Assembly: GCF_030316825.1 (NCBI RefSeq)
Contig: NZ_JASZYU010000001.1
Span: forward strand, 1,550,001-1,614,000
DNA length: 64,000 nucleotides
Origin: Variovorax fucosicus
GTDB lineage: Bacteria; Pseudomonadota; Gammaproteobacteria; Burkholderiales; Burkholderiaceae_C
Reading direction: 5' to 3'
Positions 18,759 through 32,788 of this stretch are shown piece by piece. The notes under the pieces are model-generated. The model was not told the origin of the DNA. It did no database searches and was given only the letters and a program-made list of their open reading frames with translations. Each line of letters begins with the position of its first letter. Positions within the stretch are counted from its first letter, which is position 1. Both the position numbers and the translations under genes were made by a program.

Positions 18759-18897
18759 ATGTTGTCTCCGTCTTGTGCACGGCCTCTCTGTGCCGCACGA
18801 AGGCGAATACTAGGTGCGCTGCTTCAGCCGGACAAGGCTCAACTTCGACCAAATTCAGACCGAAGCCACCTCCCAACACAATCGATGCGCCCAAAGA

Positions 18898-18919
18898 AAA
18901 GCCGCCCGAAGGCGGCTTT
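18898..18919 (-). terminator. Rho-independent terminator of the atp operon
   Basis: A perfect 9-bp stem AAAGCCGCC / GGCGGCTTT with a four-base loop is followed on the minus strand by TTTTCTTT. It lies about 100 bases after the atpC stop, just past repeat copy C. Confidence 0.85.
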
Positions 18920-18926
18920 GATTCGT

Positions 18927-19023
18927 GGAACACCGCGGAACCGGCTCCGCCGGGCCGCTGGTGTTGCCCCCGGCAGGGGGTTGGCGTAGCGGACACGAAG
19001 TGCCGCGCAGCCTGGGGGCGAGC
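18927..19023 (-). repeat. 3'-UTR multi-hairpin repeat, copy C
   Basis: Same family as copies A and B. The first base of the element is the last base of the atpC TAG stop codon (minus strand TAGCTCGCCCCCAGG). The operon terminator follows directly, so here the element is the 3' UTR of the atp transcript. Confidence 0.85.
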
Positions 19024-19442
19024 TACTTTTTTTGCCGGTACTTGCGCAAAGCAGCCAGTTGGGCGGCCATGACGGCCAGTTCCGACTGCGCCATCGCGAT
19101 GTCGATGTCGGTCTTGGCGTTCTTGAGCGCTTCTTCCGCTGCAGCCTTGGCCTGGTTCGCCTTTTCGTCGTCGAGATCCTTGCCGCGGATGGCGGTGTCG
19201 GACAGCACGGTGACGGTGTTGGGCTGCACTTCGAGAATGCCGCCCGCCACGAACACGAACTCTTCGCCGCCGTCGGCCGTTTCGATGCGCACGGCGCCGG
19301 GGCGAATGCGCGTGATCAGCGGCGTGTGGCGCGGATAGATGCCGAGCTCGCCGGCTTCACCGGGCAGCGCGACGAACCTGGCTTCGCCCGAGAAGATCGA
19401 CTCTTCCGCGCTGACCACGTCCACATGAATGGTGCCTGCCAT
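19023..19442 (-). CDS. atpC: ATP synthase F1 epsilon subunit
   Basis: This 139-residue protein has the N-terminal beta-sandwich ([39 protein letters not shown] in substance) and a C-terminal helical hairpin rich in Ala, Lys and Glu. It is the rotor subunit that couples gamma to the c-ring and inhibits ATP hydrolysis. It is the last gene of the atp operon, 12 bases after atpD. Confidence 0.97.
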   Translation of the reverse strand: MAGTIHVDVVSAEESIFSGEARFVALPGEAGELGIYPRHTPLITRIRPGAVRIETADGGEEFVFVAGGILEVQPNTVTVLSDTAIRGKDLDDEKANQAKAAAEEALKNAKTDIDIAMAQSELAVMAAQLAALRKYRQKK

Positions 19443-19454
19443 GGTGATTCCTTT

Positions 19455-21795
<2,341 letters not shown>

Positions 21796-21816
21796 AAGAG
21801 CTCCTTGGTCGGCCGA

Positions 21817-23370
<1,554 letters not shown>

Positions 23371-23412
23371 GACTCTTTCCTTCTTTCTTGGTAAGGGTAA
23401 GGGGCCGAGGGC

Positions 23413-23943
23413 TTACGCCGCCAGCGCAACTTTCATTTGTTCGAGGCGGGCCTTGACGGAGGTGTCGAGCACCTCGTCACCCACCGCCACGCGAACGCCA
23501 CCGATCAACGAGGGATCGAGCTGAACCGACACCTGCAACTTGCGACCGAAGCGCTTTTCGAGCACGGCCGCGAGCGACGCGAGCGACGCGTCGTCGATCG
23601 GGAAGGCGCTGTACACCACCGCATCGGACGAGCCACGCTGGGCATTGGCCAGCAGGCGGAACTGCCGGGCAATCTCGGGCAGGGCCGCAAAGCGACCGTT
23701 TTCGAGCAGGGCCGACAGGAAGTTATTGGCCTGCGCGGGCAGCGTGCCACCCGCGACACCGGCGATCACGCCGAGCACCTGCTCGGGCGTGGCCTTCGGG
23801 TTGTCGGCGAACTGCTGCAGCTGCGGCTGGCCCGCGATCGCTGCAACCTGCTCCAGCCAGGCGCCAGCGCCCTGAAGGTCGGCCGCGGAAGCCTTGAACA
23901 AGGCCTCGGCGTAGGGGCGTGCAATGGTGGCGATTTCTGCCAT
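23413..23943 (-). CDS. atpH: ATP synthase F1 delta subunit
   Basis: This 176-residue subunit begins [19 protein letters not shown], the usual delta/OSCP start, and ends with the [23 protein letters not shown] signature region. It joins the peripheral stalk (b subunits) to the top of F1. It lies 25 bases after atpF. Confidence 0.97.
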   Translation of the reverse strand: MAEIATIARPYAEALFKASAADLQGAGAWLEQVAAIAGQPQLQQFADNPKATPEQVLGVIAGVAGGTLPAQANNFLSALLENGRFAALPEIARQFRLLANAQRGSSDAVVYSAFPIDDASLASLAAVLEKRFGRKLQVSVQLDPSLIGGVRVAVGDEVLDTSVKARLEQMKVALAA

Positions 23944-23968
23944 GGTGATCCTCGTTGCGCCTCGTGCT

Positions 23969-24439
23969 TCAGAGTTCGGTCTGCAGGCGGGCCAGCAAAT
24001 CGGCGTGAACCGCGGGGTTCACTTCCTTGCGCAGGATCTGCTCGGCGCCCTTGACGGCGAGCGCGGCGACCTGCTCGCGCAGGGCCTCGCGGGCCTTGGC
24101 GGACTGTTGCTCGGCTTCGACGCGCGCGGCGGCGACGATCTTGTTGCCTTCTTCGGTGGCGCGGCCCTTGGCCTCTTCCACGATCGCCTGGGCACGACGC
24201 TCCGCATCGGCCAGCCGCTGGGCCGACTCGTTGCGGGCCTGGCTCAGCGCGGATTCGACTTTCTTGTCGGCCGCAGCCAGTTCGGTTTTGGCCTTGTCAG
24301 CCGCAGCCAGGCCGTCGGCGATCTTGACGGCGCGCTCGTCCAGCGCCTTCGCGATCGGCGGCCACACGAACTTCATCGTGAACCCGACCAGGATCAGGAA
24401 CACGATCATCTGGACGATTAAGGTACCGGTAATGCTCAC
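23969..24439 (-). CDS. atpF: ATP synthase F0 b subunit
   Basis: This 156-residue peripheral-stalk subunit has one N-terminal membrane helix ([20 protein letters not shown]) followed by a long charged Ala/Glu/Lys-rich coiled coil. The start is a GTG at 24439 (reads SITGTLIVQ after the first residue) with a GA-rich ribosome-binding region just upstream. Length matches family members. It lies 76 bases after atpE. Confidence 0.96.
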   Translation of the reverse strand: MSITGTLIVQMIVFLILVGFTMKFVWPPIAKALDERAVKIADGLAAADKAKTELAAADKKVESALSQARNESAQRLADAERRAQAIVEEAKGRATEEGNKIVAAARVEAEQQSAKAREALREQVAALAVKGAEQILRKEVNPAVHADLLARLQTEL

Positions 24440-24515
24440 TTTTCACCCTCTCTTTGGGATGGATTCCGCAGCCATTCCGATGGGAACGACAACTTGGGTC
24501 CGACGAGAAGCCTGA

Positions 24516-25713
<1,198 letters not shown>

Positions 25714-25731
25714 CTGTTACTCGTCTCTCAG

Positions 25732-26199
25732 TTACTTGCGCTTGGGGGCGAACATCAACGCCACCCAATACGCCTGCATTGCCACCGCCAAACCCACCAG
25801 CATCGCCGGCCAGCTCAGCGCCGTTATCAGCTTTGGCGCCGCCAGCAACATTGCCAGCGTCAAAGCCATCTTGACCATTTCCCACACAAAGAACCCGACC
25901 ATCGCGGTGGCCGGATTCAGGGAAGACAAACGACCCGTCAGGCCGCGTGCGAAGACAGCAGCGGGAACCACCACCGACAACGCGCCATAACCGGCCGACC
26001 AACCCAGATTTTGCCTCCCCGTCAGACCCCAGGCGGCCAAAGCCACCAGCAGGCCCGCAAGGGCCTGACCCGAGATCACCCGCCAAGGGGAGATCGAAGG
26101 ACTTCTTTCGCGCAACTGGCGCGCCTCATCGGCGGTCAGCGGCTTGAAATCTGCGTCGGAGTCTTCTTCACGCTCCGCGTCCCGGGCTATTTTTCTCAT
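25732..26199 (-). CDS. atpI: ATP synthase-associated protein I
   Basis: This 155-residue protein has a charged N-terminal tail (about 40 residues) and four membrane helices. Its position as first gene of the atp operon and its layout match AtpI/UncI, a factor reported to help c-ring assembly or ion supply in some bacteria. It starts with ATG at 26199, about 40 bases after the predicted promoter start. Confidence 0.88.
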   Translation of the reverse strand: MRKIARDAEREEDSDADFKPLTADEARQLRERSPSISPWRVISGQALAGLLVALAAWGLTGRQNLGWSAGYGALSVVVPAAVFARGLTGRLSSLNPATAMVGFFVWEMVKMALTLAMLLAAPKLITALSWPAMLVGLAVAMQAYWVALMFAPKRK

Positions 26200-26246
26200 T
26201 TGGAATGGCGCCCGAGTGACGAAGCAGAATTTCTACAAAGCCATTG

Positions 26247-26252
26247 ATTATA
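26247..26252 (-). promoter_or_regulatory. Probable -10 box of the atp operon promoter
   Basis: A consensus TATAAT on the minus strand lies in the divergent gap between atpI and dat. The predicted start is near 26240, leaving a 40-base leader before atpI. No good -35 match is seen at 16-18 bases, so the call rests on the -10 box and position. Confidence 0.5.
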
Positions 26253-26336
26253 AGTAAAAACCCATGGCCTCCCGCCGTTTCGCGGCGCATGGGGTGGAAT
26301 GAGTGCGCTTGACGGCAGCCGCCCATAATTCCCCGC

Positions 26337-27218
26337 ATGCATCCTCTCGCCACCGCCCTTCCCGAATCGCTCTGCTACCTCGACGGTGCATTCACGCCTC
26401 TCGGTCAGGCCAAGGTCAGTGTACTGGACCGCGGTTTCATCTTCGGTGACGGCATCTACGAAGTGGTGCCTGCGTACGACGGCCATCTCTTCTGTTTCGA
26501 CGAGCACATCGCACGGCTCGGCCGCTCGCTGGCCGAGTTGCAGATCACGAACCCGCACACGGCCGCGCAATGGCGCGCGATCGCCCAACAGCTGGTGGAT
26601 CAGGCGGCGGCGCCATCGGTGGCCGTGTATTTCCAGGTGACGCGCGGCGTTGCGCCGCGCGACCACGCGATGACGCAAGGCATCACGCCCACGGTGTTCG
26701 CGATGGTCAATCCGCTGAAGCCCGTGCCCGATGCGGTTCGCGCCAAGGGCGTGGCCTGTGTCACTGCCGAAGACTTCCGCTGGCAGAAGGCCCACATCAA
26801 GAGCACCAGCTTGCTCGGCGCCGTGCTGGCGCGGCAGATCAGCGTGGAAGCCGGCGCGACGGAAACCATCATGTTCCGCGACGACGCGCTGAGCGAAGCC
26901 TCCTCGAGCAATGTGTGGATCGTCAAGGGCGGCCGCCTCGCAGGCCCGGTGCCCGACCAGCTCGTGCTCAAGGGCATCCGCTATGACCTGCTCCAGCGGC
27001 TGTGCCGCGAAGCGGGCATTCCGTACGAGCTGCGCCGCGTCACCCGCGAGGAAGTGTTCGGTGCCGACGAGCTCATGCTGTCGTCTGCCAGCAAGGAAGT
27101 GCTGCCGGTAACGACGCTGGACGGCCTGCCCATTGGAACCGGGCGGCCCGGCCCTATCTATGACGCCTTGTACGCCGCCTACCAGCAGGCCAAGCGACAG
27201 AACGGAGTTTCTTCATGA
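26337..27218 (+). CDS. dat: D-amino-acid (D-alanine) aminotransferase
   Basis: This 293-residue class IV (fold type IV) PLP enzyme has [15 protein letters not shown] near the start, the PLP lysine K155 in [11 protein letters not shown], and the later [11 protein letters not shown] and [13 protein letters not shown] segments. These features fit D-alanine aminotransferase better than branched-chain aminotransferase. It interconverts D-alanine and D-glutamate with 2-oxo acids, supplying peptidoglycan precursors or lowering D-amino-acid load. The stop overlaps the ybeD start in an ATGA, and lipB/lipA follow; this dat-ybeD-lipB-lipA order is familiar in betaproteobacteria. Confidence 0.9.
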   Translation: MHPLATALPESLCYLDGAFTPLGQAKVSVLDRGFIFGDGIYEVVPAYDGHLFCFDEHIARLGRSLAELQITNPHTAAQWRAIAQQLVDQAAAPSVAVYFQVTRGVAPRDHAMTQGITPTVFAMVNPLKPVPDAVRAKGVACVTAEDFRWQKAHIKSTSLLGAVLARQISVEAGATETIMFRDDALSEASSSNVWIVKGGRLAGPVPDQLVLKGIRYDLLQRLCREAGIPYELRRVTREEVFGADELMLSSASKEVLPVTTLDGLPIGTGRPGPIYDALYAAYQQAKRQNGVSS

Positions 27219-27505
27219 GCGACAACAACGACCACATCGCGACGCGCCAGGAGTCGCTGATCGAATACCCCTCGCTGTTCCCGATCAAGGTGGCGGGCGC
27301 CAACGTCGACGGCTTCGTGCACGCCATGACCGAGATTGCCGAACGGTTCGATCCGGCCTTCGATGCGAGCACGGTTCAACTGCGCAACAGCAAGGCGGGC
27401 AACTACCTCAGCGTGACCCTGACAGTGACCGCCACCAGCCGCGAGCAGCTGGACGATATCTATCGCGCGCTGACCAGCCACCCGATGACCAAATGGGTGA
27501 TCTGA
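27215..27505 (+). CDS. ybeD: DUF493 (YbeD-like) small regulatory protein
   Basis: This 96-residue protein carries the DUF493 pattern: [20 protein letters not shown] at the start and [23 protein letters not shown] then MTKWVI at the end. In Escherichia coli ybeD sits between dacA and lipB. The fold is ACT-like, and its role is not settled. It overlaps dat by four bases and lipB by 13 bases, so the set is translationally coupled. Confidence 0.88.
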   Translation: MSDNNDHIATRQESLIEYPSLFPIKVAGANVDGFVHAMTEIAERFDPAFDASTVQLRNSKAGNYLSVTLTVTATSREQLDDIYRALTSHPMTKWVI

Positions 27506-28191
27506 CGACGGTCGTCGCACCCCTGCCGATCGAGCTTCTCGGCCGCGTCGACTACGAGCCGACCTGGGCCGCGATGCGCCGGATCACGCTGGAGCGCCCG
27601 CCGGAAGGGCGCGACATGCTATGGATCTGCGAGCATCCGCCGGTCTACACCCAGGGCCTTGCAGGCAAGGCCGACCATCTGCTGAACCCGGGCGACATCC
27701 CCGTGATTCAGACCGACCGCGGCGGCCAGGTCACCTACCACGGGCCCGGCCAAGTGGTGGCCTATCCGCTGATCGACCTCAAGCGGGCCGGCTATTACGT
27801 CAAGGAATACGTCTACCGCCTCGAGGAATCGGTGATCCGCACGCTCGCATATTTCGGCGTGACCGGCCATCGCGTAGGCGGCGCGCCGGGCATCTATGTG
27901 CGGCTCGACGACCCGTTTTCACATGCGGCGCTGACCGGCCCGATGCATCCCGCCGACCCGTTTCGCGGCCTCGGCAAGATCGCTGCGCTCGGCATCAAGG
28001 TCAGCCGCCATTGCACCTACCACGGCGTCTCGCTCAACGTGGCGATGGATCTTGAGCCCTTCTCGCGCATCAACCCTTGCGGCTATGCGGGACTGAAAAC
28101 GGTCGACCTTTCTACAATCGGGGTCCAAACCACCTGGGACGAAGCTGCCCGGGTACTGGGCCAGAAGCTGGTCACGTACCTGGCACCCTGA
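27493..28191 (+). CDS. lipB: Octanoyl-[acyl carrier protein] transferase
   Basis: This 232-residue enzyme transfers octanoate from ACP to lipoyl domains of 2-oxoacid dehydrogenases. Visible motifs are [21 protein letters not shown] (about 76-96), the catalytic lysine K162 in GLGKIAALG, and the catalytic cysteine C196 in RINPCGYAG. An acidic, proline-containing loop (about 139-157) is inserted before the lysine motif relative to the shortest family members. The ATG at 27493 lies 13 bases before the ybeD stop. lipA follows after seven bases. Confidence 0.95.
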   Translation: MGDLTTVVAPLPIELLGRVDYEPTWAAMRRITLERPPEGRDMLWICEHPPVYTQGLAGKADHLLNPGDIPVIQTDRGGQVTYHGPGQVVAYPLIDLKRAGYYVKEYVYRLEESVIRTLAYFGVTGHRVGGAPGIYVRLDDPFSHAALTGPMHPADPFRGLGKIAALGIKVSRHCTYHGVSLNVAMDLEPFSRINPCGYAGLKTVDLSTIGVQTTWDEAARVLGQKLVTYLAP

Positions 28192-28198
28192 TCACGCC

Positions 28199-29179
28199 AT
28201 GAGCACATCCGAAGTCGTCCGCGACGCCCAAAGCCAAGACACCTACAACCCGCTCGCCAAGCAGAAGGCCGCGGCCAAGCTGTCGCGCATCCCGGTCAAG
28301 GTGATCCAGGGCGAGGCGCTGAAAAAGCCGGAATGGATTCGCGTCAAGGCCGGCTCGCCGACCACCCGCTTCTACGAGATCAAGCAGATCCTGCGCGAGA
28401 GCAACCTGCACACGGTGTGCGAGGAAGCTTCGTGCCCGAACATCGGCGAGTGCTTCGGCAAGGGCACGGCCACCTTCATGATCATGGGCGACAAGTGCAC
28501 GCGCCGCTGCCCGTTCTGCGACGTGGGCCATGGCCGGCCCGACCCGCTCGATGTCGACGAGCCACTCAATCTCGCGAAGACGATCGCCAAGCTCAAGCTC
28601 AAGTACGTGGTGATCACCAGCGTGGATCGCGACGACCTGCGCGATGGCGGCAGCCAGCATTTCGTCGACTGCATCCAGAACATCCGGGCGCTCTCGCCTC
28701 AAACGCAGATCGAGATCCTTGTGCCCGACTTCCGCGGCCGGGACGACCGCGCGCTCGAAATCCTGAAGGCCGCGCCGCCGGACGTGATGAACCACAACCT
28801 GGAAACCGCACCGCGCCTCTACAAGGAAGCGCGCCCCGGCAGCGACTACCAGTTCAGCCTGAACCTGCTGAAGAAGTTCAAGGCGCTGCACCCCGGCGTG
28901 CCCACCAAGAGCGGCATCATGGTCGGGCTGGGCGAGACGGACGAAGAAATTCTGCAGGTCATGCGCGACATGCGTGCGCACGACATCGACATGCTGACCA
29001 TCGGCCAGTACCTGTCACCGAGCAACAGCCACCTGCCGGTGCGCCGCTATGTGCACCCCGACACCTTCAAGATGTTCGAGGAAGAGGCCTACAAGATGGG
29101 TTTCAGCCACGCCGCGGTGGGCGCGATGGTGCGTTCGAGCTACCACGCCGACGAGCAGGCACACGCCGCCGGCGTGTGA
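28199..29179 (+). CDS. lipA: Lipoyl synthase
   Basis: This 326-residue radical-SAM enzyme inserts two sulfurs into octanoyl groups. It has both iron-sulfur clusters: the auxiliary CxxxxCxxxxxC motif in [12 protein letters not shown] and the radical-[11 protein letters not shown]. The C-terminal RSSYHADEQ supplies the conserved serine of the auxiliary cluster. It ends the dat-ybeD-lipB-lipA unit. Confidence 0.97.
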   Translation: MSTSEVVRDAQSQDTYNPLAKQKAAAKLSRIPVKVIQGEALKKPEWIRVKAGSPTTRFYEIKQILRESNLHTVCEEASCPNIGECFGKGTATFMIMGDKCTRRCPFCDVGHGRPDPLDVDEPLNLAKTIAKLKLKYVVITSVDRDDLRDGGSQHFVDCIQNIRALSPQTQIEILVPDFRGRDDRALEILKAAPPDVMNHNLETAPRLYKEARPGSDYQFSLNLLKKFKALHPGVPTKSGIMVGLGETDEEILQVMRDMRAHDIDMLTIGQYLSPSNSHLPVRRYVHPDTFKMFEEEAYKMGFSHAAVGAMVRSSYHADEQAHAAGV

Positions 29180-29182
29180 GGC

Positions 29183-29278
29183 TCAGGCGGAGGGCGACTG
29201 GCGGGCCGGACGGCGGCGGGTCGGCGGGCCGGAACGCTTGTCGTCTGCGCGAACAGCGGGTTTGTTGGATTGGGTCAT
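29183..29278 (-). CDS. Possible 31-residue basic small protein
   Basis: A short reading frame convergent with lipA encodes a 31-residue peptide rich in Arg, Pro and Ser (TQSNKPAVRADDKRSGPP then TRRRPARQSPSA). The support is a strong ribosome site GAGGAG placed five bases before the second of two adjacent ATGs. No family is recognised, and the sequence looks disordered. It could be chance in a high-GC gap. Confidence 0.3.
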   Translation of the reverse strand: MTQSNKPAVRADDKRSGPPTRRRPARQSPSA

Positions 29279-29371
29279 CATGGCTCCTCGTACTTGACGC
29301 CAGCCCGAAGGCTTGCGGCACCTTCCAACGCGGCCGCCAGACATTGCGTTGACACTCTTTTTCATTCGCCC

Positions 29372-30928
29372 ATGACCGACTCGGACACTTTCCAGGATGC
29401 GATGGCCCGGGATTTCGGCTTGATCGCCGACTTGATCCGGATCCATGCACAGCAGCGCCCCCACAGCCCTGCATTGCAAGATGGGAAGTCCGCGCTCACT
29501 TATTCCGAACTCGATGCGCTGATGGATCGCGTCGCGGTGGCACTCCAGCGCGATGGTCTCCGTGCTGGCGACGCAGTTGCCATTTGCGCAACGCCGTCGG
29601 TGCCCTACGCCGCCGTATTCCTGGGCGCTCTGCGCGCCGGTGTCGCGGTTGCGCCGCTGGCGCCCGGGTCGACGCCGGCCAGTCTGGTTCGCATGATGGA
29701 AGATGCCGACGCCCGATGGCTCTTCACCGATGCCTCGGCCGCCGAGGTGGTCGGATCCGCCCGCCCCGGTGGCATTCCGCGCATCGCGCTCGACGGCTCC
29801 CAGGCCGGGCGTGCCCTCGACGACTGGCTCGCGCCGGCGGGATCGCGCCCCGATCCGGTCGAATTGCAGCCGGCCTCGCCCTTCAACATCATCTATTCCT
29901 CCGGCACCACGGGCGAGCCCAAGGGCATCGTGCAGGGCCACGGCATGCGCTGGTCGCATGTGAAGCGCGGTGCCGGCTATGGCTACGGGCCCGACACGGT
30001 CACGCTGCTGTCGACGCCGCTCTACTCCAACACCACGCTGGTGGTGTTCTTCCCGACCATCGCGTTCGGCGGTTGCGTGATCCTGATGCCGAAGTTCGAT
30101 GCGGCCGGCTACCTGGCACTGGCGCAACGGCATCGCGTCACGCACACCATGCTGGTGCCCGTGCAGTACCAGCGCCTGATGGCGCACGCGGCGTTCGAAG
30201 CGCACGACCTGTCGTCCTTCCGCTTCAAGTTCAGCACCAGCGCACCGTTCAACGCCGCGCTCAAGGCCGACGTGCTGGCGCGCTGGCCCGGCGGACTGAT
30301 CGAGTTCTACGGCATGACCGAAGGCGGCGGCACCTGCATCCTCGAAGCCCACCTGCACCCGACCAAGCTGCATACCGTGGGCCGGCCGGCCGAAGGCAGC
30401 GACATCCGCCTGATCGACGAGGCCGGCCAGGAAGTGGCGGCCGGCGAAGACGGCGAAGTGGTCGGCAGTTCGGCCGGCATGATGGTCGGCTACCACCGCC
30501 AGCCTGAAAAGACGCGCGAAGCCGAATGGTTCTCGCCCGAAGGCAAGCGCTTCATCCGCACCGGCGATATCGGCCGCTTCGACGACGAGGGCTTCCTGAC
30601 GCTGTTCGACCGCAAGAAGGACATGGTGATCAGCGGCGGCTTCAACATCTACCCGAGCGATCTCGAAGCCGTGCTGCGCGCCCATGCGGCGGTGGCCGAC
30701 GTGGCCGTGGTCGGCGTGCCGTCCGAGCAATGGGGCGAGACGCCGGTCGCCTTCGTGGTGCGCCGGGCCGGCGACACCACCGACGCCGACACGTTGCTGC
30801 AATGGGCCAACGCCCAGCTCGGCAAGACCCAGCGGCTCGCTGCGCTGCGGCTGATCGACGATCTGCCGCGCAGTGCGATCGGCAAGGTGCTCAAGCGCGA
30901 ACTGCGCGATCTGCATGCCCGCGGCTGA
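29372..30928 (+). CDS. AMP-forming acyl-CoA synthetase/ligase
   Basis: This 518-residue enzyme of the ANL superfamily has the P-loop-like motif IIYSSGTTGEPKG, the FYGMTEGGG segment (A5), the RTGDIGRFDDEGF hinge region and the C-terminal lysine in RSAIGKVLKREL. It activates a carboxylate as an acyl-adenylate and passes it to CoA. The substrate is not clear; it differs from acetyl-CoA and long-chain synthetases by eye. The following permease gene overlaps it by 14 bases, suggesting that the permease brings in the acid it activates, or a related anion. Confidence 0.88.
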   Translation: MTDSDTFQDAMARDFGLIADLIRIHAQQRPHSPALQDGKSALTYSELDALMDRVAVALQRDGLRAGDAVAICATPSVPYAAVFLGALRAGVAVAPLAPGSTPASLVRMMEDADARWLFTDASAAEVVGSARPGGIPRIALDGSQAGRALDDWLAPAGSRPDPVELQPASPFNIIYSSGTTGEPKGIVQGHGMRWSHVKRGAGYGYGPDTVTLLSTPLYSNTTLVVFFPTIAFGGCVILMPKFDAAGYLALAQRHRVTHTMLVPVQYQRLMAHAAFEAHDLSSFRFKFSTSAPFNAALKADVLARWPGGLIEFYGMTEGGGTCILEAHLHPTKLHTVGRPAEGSDIRLIDEAGQEVAAGEDGEVVGSSAGMMVGYHRQPEKTREAEWFSPEGKRFIRTGDIGRFDDEGFLTLFDRKKDMVISGGFNIYPSDLEAVLRAHAAVADVAVVGVPSEQWGETPVAFVVRRAGDTTDADTLLQWANAQLGKTQRLAALRLIDDLPRSAIGKVLKRELRDLHARG

Positions 30929-32039
30929 GGCGGTAGCGACAGCCCCGCCGAACGAGGGCGGCGGCAATGGCCTGCTCTGGGTGCTGCTGGCCGTTGCGAT
31001 CGGCTTTGCCGTGGTTCACCCGCGCGCGCCGCTCGACTACCTCCATCTGGTCGACTGGCAGACCATCGGCGCCCTGGCCGGGCTGCTGGCCATCACCCAG
31101 GGCGTCGAGCAGAGCGGCATGCTGCAGGCCACCGCGCAGCGCCTGCTGGCACGCATGACCACGCTGCGCAGCCTTGCGCTGCTGCTGACCGCCGGTGCCG
31201 CGCTGTTGTCGGCGCTGGTCACCAATGACGTGAGCCTGTTCCTGCTGGTGCCGCTGACGCGCGTACTCGCCACCCAGGCGCACCTGCCGCTGGCCAGGCT
31301 CGTGGTGCTGGAAGCGCTGGCCGTCAATGCCGGCTCGGCCCTCACGCCGATCGGCAACCCGCAGAACCTGTATCTCTGGCACCGCTCGGGCGAAAGCTTT
31401 GCCGGCTTCGTCGGGATGATGGCGCCGACCGTGGCGGTGATGCTGTTCTGGCTGTTCGTCGCGGTGTGGTTCCTGGTGCCGCGCACGCCTATTTCGCTCA
31501 AGCCCGCGGTCGACGCCCAGCCGGTGCAGCCCCGGCTGCTGTGGCTGGCCGGCGCGCTGTTCGTCGCCTTCGTGGTGGCGCTCGACCGCCACTGGCTGCT
31601 GGCCGGGCTGGGCCTGGTGTTCGGTGTTTTCCTGCTGTTCCGCCCGCGCGTGCTGCGTGGCGTCGACTGGGCACTGCTTCTCATCATCGCGCTGATGTTC
31701 GTCGACCTGCGCCAGCTGGCCGACCTGCCGGTGATCGCAGAGCGGCTTGCACGGTGGCCGATCGCAGAAGGCTGGCGCGCCTATCTGGCCGCGATCGCGG
31801 CGTCGCAGGTCATCAGCAACGTGCCGGCCGCGATCCTGCTCGACCGCACCGTGCACGACCTACCCGCGCTGGCGGCCGGCGTGAGCGTCGGCGGCTTCGG
31901 CTGCGTGCTGGGCTCGCTGGCCAACCTGATCGCGCTGCGGCTCGCGAAGCTGCCGAACGGCCTGGCCGAGTTTCATCGCATCAGCATTCCGTTTCTGATC
32001 GTCTGCGCCGCCTCGGCCCTGTTGCTGCGCATCGGGTGA
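30915..32039 (+). CDS. SLC13/ArsB-like anion permease
   Basis: This 374-residue membrane protein has about ten hydrophobic segments and the duplicated signatures of the ion-transporter superfamily: LVTNDVSLFLLVPLT with SALTPIGNPQNLYLW in the first half, and SQVISNVPAAILL with GSLANLIALRLA in the second. These match CitM/ArsB-type anion permeases. Its start lies inside the acyl-CoA ligase gene and an AraC regulator follows 37 bases later, so the three may act together on an organic acid. It is shorter than most family members, with a single opening hydrophobic helix after a 20-residue tail. Confidence 0.82.
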   Translation: MPAAEAVATAPPNEGGGNGLLWVLLAVAIGFAVVHPRAPLDYLHLVDWQTIGALAGLLAITQGVEQSGMLQATAQRLLARMTTLRSLALLLTAGAALLSALVTNDVSLFLLVPLTRVLATQAHLPLARLVVLEALAVNAGSALTPIGNPQNLYLWHRSGESFAGFVGMMAPTVAVMLFWLFVAVWFLVPRTPISLKPAVDAQPVQPRLLWLAGALFVAFVVALDRHWLLAGLGLVFGVFLLFRPRVLRGVDWALLLIIALMFVDLRQLADLPVIAERLARWPIAEGWRAYLAAIAASQVISNVPAAILLDRTVHDLPALAAGVSVGGFGCVLGSLANLIALRLAKLPNGLAEFHRISIPFLIVCAASALLLRIG

Positions 32040-32076
32040 CAGCGCTGCCGGGCGCACTGACAATCGATGTCGCACC

Positions 32077-32781
32077 ATGTCGTCGACCGCCACGCCCGCC
32101 CCCGCACCGCACGGCCTCTCGCTGCGCCGCTATGGCGCGTCGCGCGGCAGCCATGCGCACGATCACTTCCAGATCCTCGTCGGCCTCGAAGGACAACTCG
32201 ATCTGGAAGTGGAAGGCCGCGGCCGGCGCATCGCGGCCGGCGACGGCTGGGTGGTCGAGCCTGGCGACCGGCACGACTTCGAAGCGCGCGACGGCGCCCG
32301 GTGCCTCGTGCTCGACACGCGCGAAATGCCGTGGGCCCGCGCGGCAGGACGCTCCCCGCTGGCGCCGCAGGCGCTGTCGCTCGCACGCTATCTCGCGCTG
32401 TGCCTGAGCCAGCCCGACGCCCCGGCGCTCGCGCTGCAGCACGGGCCGGCCCTGCTGCTTGAAGCCTGGGGCCCGCTGCCCGCCAGCGCCAGCCGGCGCC
32501 GACCGATCGACTGGGCCGCACTGAGCCTCTGGGCGCAGGCGCGCTGGCAGCGACCGCTGAGCGTGGCCGACCTGGCCGCCGTGGTCTGCCTGAGCCCGAG
32601 CCAGTTCGCCCAGCGCTGCCGCGACGAACTGGGCGTCGCGGCGATGCAGTGGCTGCGTCAGCAGCGGCTGGCACATGCGCGCCAGTTGCGCGGCCATGGC
32701 CTCGGCGTCGCCGAGGTGGCGCGACGCACCGGCTACCGCTCGCCATCGGCGCTCACCGCAGCGATGCGGCGCGCCGGATAG
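32077..32781 (+). CDS. AraC-family transcriptional regulator
   Basis: This 234-residue protein has an N-terminal cupin-like sensing domain (HAHDHFQILVGLEGQLDLEVEG in substance) and a C-terminal double helix-turn-helix (LSVADLAAVVCLSPSQFAQRC, then LGVAEVARRTGYRSPSALTAAMRR). It is likely to control the ligase-permease pair just upstream. The gene ends seven bases before the convergent autotransporter stop. Confidence 0.87.
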   Translation: MSSTATPAPAPHGLSLRRYGASRGSHAHDHFQILVGLEGQLDLEVEGRGRRIAAGDGWVVEPGDRHDFEARDGARCLVLDTREMPWARAAGRSPLAPQALSLARYLALCLSQPDAPALALQHGPALLLEAWGPLPASASRRRPIDWAALSLWAQARWQRPLSVADLAAVVCLSPSQFAQRCRDELGVAAMQWLRQQRLAHARQLRGHGLGVAEVARRTGYRSPSALTAAMRRAG

Positions 32782-32788
32782 GCGCTGC

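Noticed and set aside
26310..26336. TTGACG and CATAAT before dat as a sigma-70 promoter
   Set aside because: The two boxes are only nine bases apart, which is not a workable spacing.
29183..30967. A 594-codon minus-strand frame opposite the acyl-CoA ligase
   Set aside because: It is the shadow of a well-supported ANL enzyme; only its last 31 codons have a ribosome site and are listed separately.
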